Assembly (NCBI RefSeq): GCF_005116645.1
Contig: NZ_SWCM01000007.1
Location: 186,001 to 250,000, forward strand
From: Desulfopila sp. IMCC35006
GTDB lineage: Bacteria; Desulfobacterota; Desulfobulbia; Desulfobulbales; Desulfocapsaceae
Reading direction: 5' to 3'
Length of the DNA: 64,000 nt
Part shown: positions 62,025-64,000 of the stretch, in pieces
Numbering within the stretch: position 1 is the stretch's first letter
Layout of the letters: each line of letters opens with the position of its first letter
The notes under the pieces: model-generated
Database searches by the model: none
Seen by the model: only the letters and a program-made list of their open reading frames with translations
What the model was told of the DNA's origin: nothing
Position numbers and translations under genes: made by a program

Positions 62025-63275
62025 ATGTTCTGCAGAATACTTTTGGTCTTATTTCTCTGGGCAGTTATTCCGCCAGGCACCGATACTGTTGTTGCTAAAA
62101 GCTCAGGCAAGGCAAAAACCAGCGCCATTGCTTCGACGACACCGGCCCCCAAACGATTTGTAACGCAAGGCAGCAACGTTGTCGATTTGCAGAAAAACAC
62201 GCCGGTGTTCTTCCGGGCGATCGGCTATTCGCCCTATCTTCCGAATGAAACTCCCCTGTATGGGGCTCCTCCCGGCGATGATGACCGCTATACGGAGCAC
62301 CTCGGACTGATGGAGGATATGGCCGTCAACTATCTCCATGTTTTTCCGATGATGATGCCGCCAAAATTCTTTGCCGCCCTTGATAAGACCAATCTGCTTT
62401 ACGGACAGGATATCTGGATCTGGGCCTATGAAGAAGATTTCCTGGCGGAAGCGTTTCTCGCCAAGACTATGGAAAATATCAAAGCGGCTATCGATCATGT
62501 CTACACCGTTGGCCGACCCGATCGGCTGGTCCTTTTTTCGGTAGGCGATGAGCTGCAGGCCGATGCCGTCCTCAGAACCGATGCCCGTCATCCCGAAGTA
62601 CGCAGTTATAAAGGTAAACATATCCAGGTCAGCAACCGGACGCCAACCGAAATAGCCCTGGCCCGGCTGATTGACGGGGCTATGGAGTACGAATTAAGCC
62701 GCTATGGTCGGCGGCATCTCTATTGCCACACCAGCTGGACCCACATCGGCCCCGTAACCGACAGGCCGGATCTCGAAGTGCCAACGGAAAATGCCCTGAA
62801 TCCCGATCTCGGCGATCTGGTCTGCCTGAACGTTTACACCTACGCACGAGGGGTCCGGACCTCACCCCCCGGTTCCGTCACCGGCACCAGTTATCAGGGG
62901 TACCTGGAAGAACTGGCCGCGGGAACTGACAAACCAATATTTGTGACGCAGGTGGGCTTGTCCACGTCGCCTTTTGAGCCTAAACCATGGGTGCCTGGTT
63001 TTGGCGGGCATAAGGTGGAAGATGTCCCGAAGGCCTTTTCGGCAATCTGGCAGGACATCCGCACCGCCAAAGGAAAGGAGAAGTTTTGCGGCATCTCCTT
63101 TTTTGAGCTGCAGGACGAGTGGTGGAAGAGCGGCGAGGATCCGACCGATTCAAGCCGCCACGAGCGGCAGGACCCGGAAGAGTGGTTCGGGCTCTATGAG
63201 GTGGGGGCCAAAAACCGTTTGGTCCCCAAGGGAAAGATACCGGATACAATCAGGAAATTATATAGCATGCCGTAA
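62025..63275 (+). CDS. Secreted glycoside hydrolase-like protein
   Basis: 416 residues with a signal peptide (hydrophobic start, then a Lys/Ala/Thr-rich linker to about residue 45). The body suggests a TIM-barrel glycosidase: LFSVGDEL could hold the acid/base Glu, LNVYTYARG and FVTQVGLST are at positions where retaining enzymes have xxNxY and the nucleophile (often ITEFG). Here the second site is Gln, not Glu, so activity is doubtful. SFFELQDEWWKSGEDP near the end is also typical of this group. Substrate unknown. Convergent with the GNAT gene 25 bases away. Confidence 0.65.
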   Translation: MFCRILLVLFLWAVIPPGTDTVVAKSSGKAKTSAIASTTPAPKRFVTQGSNVVDLQKNTPVFFRAIGYSPYLPNETPLYGAPPGDDDRYTEHLGLMEDMAVNYLHVFPMMMPPKFFAALDKTNLLYGQDIWIWAYEEDFLAEAFLAKTMENIKAAIDHVYTVGRPDRLVLFSVGDELQADAVLRTDARHPEVRSYKGKHIQVSNRTPTEIALARLIDGAMEYELSRYGRRHLYCHTSWTHIGPVTDRPDLEVPTENALNPDLGDLVCLNVYTYARGVRTSPPGSVTGTSYQGYLEELAAGTDKPIFVTQVGLSTSPFEPKPWVPGFGGHKVEDVPKAFSAIWQDIRTAKGKEKFCGISFFELQDEWWKSGEDPTDSSRHERQDPEEWFGLYEVGAKNRLVPKGKIPDTIRKLYSMP

Positions 63276-63300
63276 TGGTGCAAGCCGGGACTGCTGCTAT

Positions 63301-63723
63301 TTAATCGGTAAATCCTCGCTCGGTCATAGCTGCTCCATTTTTGAATAGAGCCATGCCGGTCTTCATTTTCTTAAACGACAGGGTGGTATAAAATCCCTCC
63401 TTGCCCGGTGAGGCATAGAGGATGACATTGCACTGCGGCAGGGTTTTGAGGAGATGCTTCATGATGGCCGAACCAACCCCCTGGCCCTGAAATTCGGGTA
63501 CCACCGCGACATCATAGACGGCTGCCTGGTAGACCCCGTCGGAAATCGCTCGCCCGAAGCCAACCAGTTGACCTTTGTTCCAGGCAAACACGGTGGTGAA
63601 GCTCGCCTCAAAGGCTTTTCTGTGTTCGTCCGGTGCGTGATGGGCCATCCCGACCTGCTTGAGTATCGCCGTAATGGTGGTCCAGTTTATCCCTGCACAA
63701 CTATAGGTTATATCCACTTTCAT
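63301..63723 (-). CDS. GNAT family N-acetyltransferase
   Basis: 140 residues. The acetyl-CoA loop is VVPEFQGQGVGSAIMKHLL (Q/RxxGxG/A), followed by the usual LYASPGKEGFYTTLSFKKM end. Similar proteins are small, cytoplasmic acetyltransferases of unknown substrate. The ATG at 63723 follows a GGGGGG purine run. Confidence 0.88.
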   Translation of the reverse strand: MKVDITYSCAGINWTTITAILKQVGMAHHAPDEHRKAFEASFTTVFAWNKGQLVGFGRAISDGVYQAAVYDVAVVPEFQGQGVGSAIMKHLLKTLPQCNVILYASPGKEGFYTTLSFKKMKTGMALFKNGAAMTERGFTD

Positions 63724-63819
63724 ATTGCCCCCCAAAAAACATGTGACAATGAGCCTGTCGCACTCATTGTCACATGATCAAACGCCCAAAAGATGAAGTG
63801 CCCTCAAGGGACAACGCCA

Positions 63820-64000
63820 TCAAAAGATGTATTTTTCTGCATGGCTGGTAGCATCGGCCAGTAATCGTTTGGCGGCCAGCAGGGTGTCGGCATTATATGT
63901 AGCCGCAGCGGCAAAGGAATGCAACAGGGTTTCGTCGCCAAGAAAAGCGGCGCATTTTTCGGCTGCCCTGGCAAAATGCTGCTTTGCCCTGAAGGCACAT
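63820..64000 (-). CDS. C-terminal fragment of a cut-off gene
   Basis: The minus strand is open from the window edge to a TGA at 63820-63822, about 59 residues (ending ADATSHAEKYIF). The composition is helical and alanine-rich, with AKQHFARAAEKCAAFLGDE and AATYNADTLLAAKRLLADA. No family can be named from this tail. The competing frame at 63804-63998 is rich in Pro and Cys and looks non-coding. Confidence 0.5.
   Translation of the reverse strand, partial: CAFRAKQHFARAAEKCAAFLGDETLLHSFAAAATYNADTLLAAKRLLADATSHAEKYIF

Noticed and set aside
63804-63998. Minus-strand frame at the right edge (Pro/Cys-rich)
   Set aside because: Another minus-strand frame, open to 63820, has protein-like helical composition; the Pro/Cys-rich frame does not.

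Overview
The window looks like a chromosomal segment of a Gram-negative member of the Desulfobacterota, plausibly a Desulfobulbales-type sulfate reducer or sulfur disproportionator. This is inference from gene content: Psp system, livKHMGF, a cytochrome bd-like oxidase with fused haem-c domain, SlyX, a YkgJ-like protein, and a selenium-dependent molybdenum hydroxylase accessory gene. It also rests on a short interspersed repeat that I remember from deltaproteobacterial genomes. No rRNA or tRNA gene, CRISPR array, transposase or prophage was seen. Base composition is near 50-55% G+C except in the agmatine operon (about 53.1-55.0 kb), which is clearly richer.

Layout. 0-1.3 kb: the start of pspA and divergent pspF, with a near-consensus sigma-54 promoter between them. 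1.4-4.5 kb: a coiled-coil lipoprotein and a degenerate 5'-nucleotidase-like protein that appears to end in an outer-membrane beta-barrel. 4.6-7.7 kb: a membrane-anchored IscU/NifU-like protein and a two-gene bd-superfamily oxidase whose first subunit carries two CxxCH haem sites. 7.8-12.7 kb: acyl-CoA ligase, dienelactone hydrolase, RsgA, LysE exporter, nitroreductase. 12.75-18.3 kb: a complete pyruvate dehydrogenase operon (homodimeric E1, E2, E3) ending in a terminator. 18.4-24.0 kb: UvrD-like helicase, class IV aminotransferase, a diverged array of hairpin repeats around a truncated HicB-like gene, slyX, an AEC transporter and a 52-residue gene.

24-40 kb holds a large hybrid sensor kinase, SelO, a sirtuin, a small carboxylesterase, a Nudix-methyltransferase fusion, a YqeY-like protein, HtpX, PrmA, an Lrp-type regulator, a CAAX-type protease, a HEAT-repeat protein, an O-methyltransferase/HAD pair, and a small secreted protein behind a second sigma-54-like promoter. 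40.3-41.1 kb is gene-free and contains a possible structured RNA and four tandem long-hairpin repeats. It leads into livK-livH-livM-livG-livF (41.1-46.5 kb).

46.5-64 kb: a heterodimeric MdlA/MdlB-like ABC exporter, a TauE/SafE permease, an AlaX-like editing protein, a cysteine-rich protein, an agmatine-to-putrescine operon (aguA-aguB), and a purine cluster (adenine deaminase, BMP-type nucleoside ABC transporter, EF2563/YqeB family). The window ends with a secreted glycoside-hydrolase-like protein, a GNAT acetyltransferase and a cut-off gene.

The points most worth a second look are the haem-c-bearing bd-like oxidase beside a membrane-anchored Fe-S scaffold homologue; the hairpin repeat family found at two loci with covarying stems; the nucleotidase/beta-barrel fusion; and the second sigma-54-like promoter with an adjoining palindrome.
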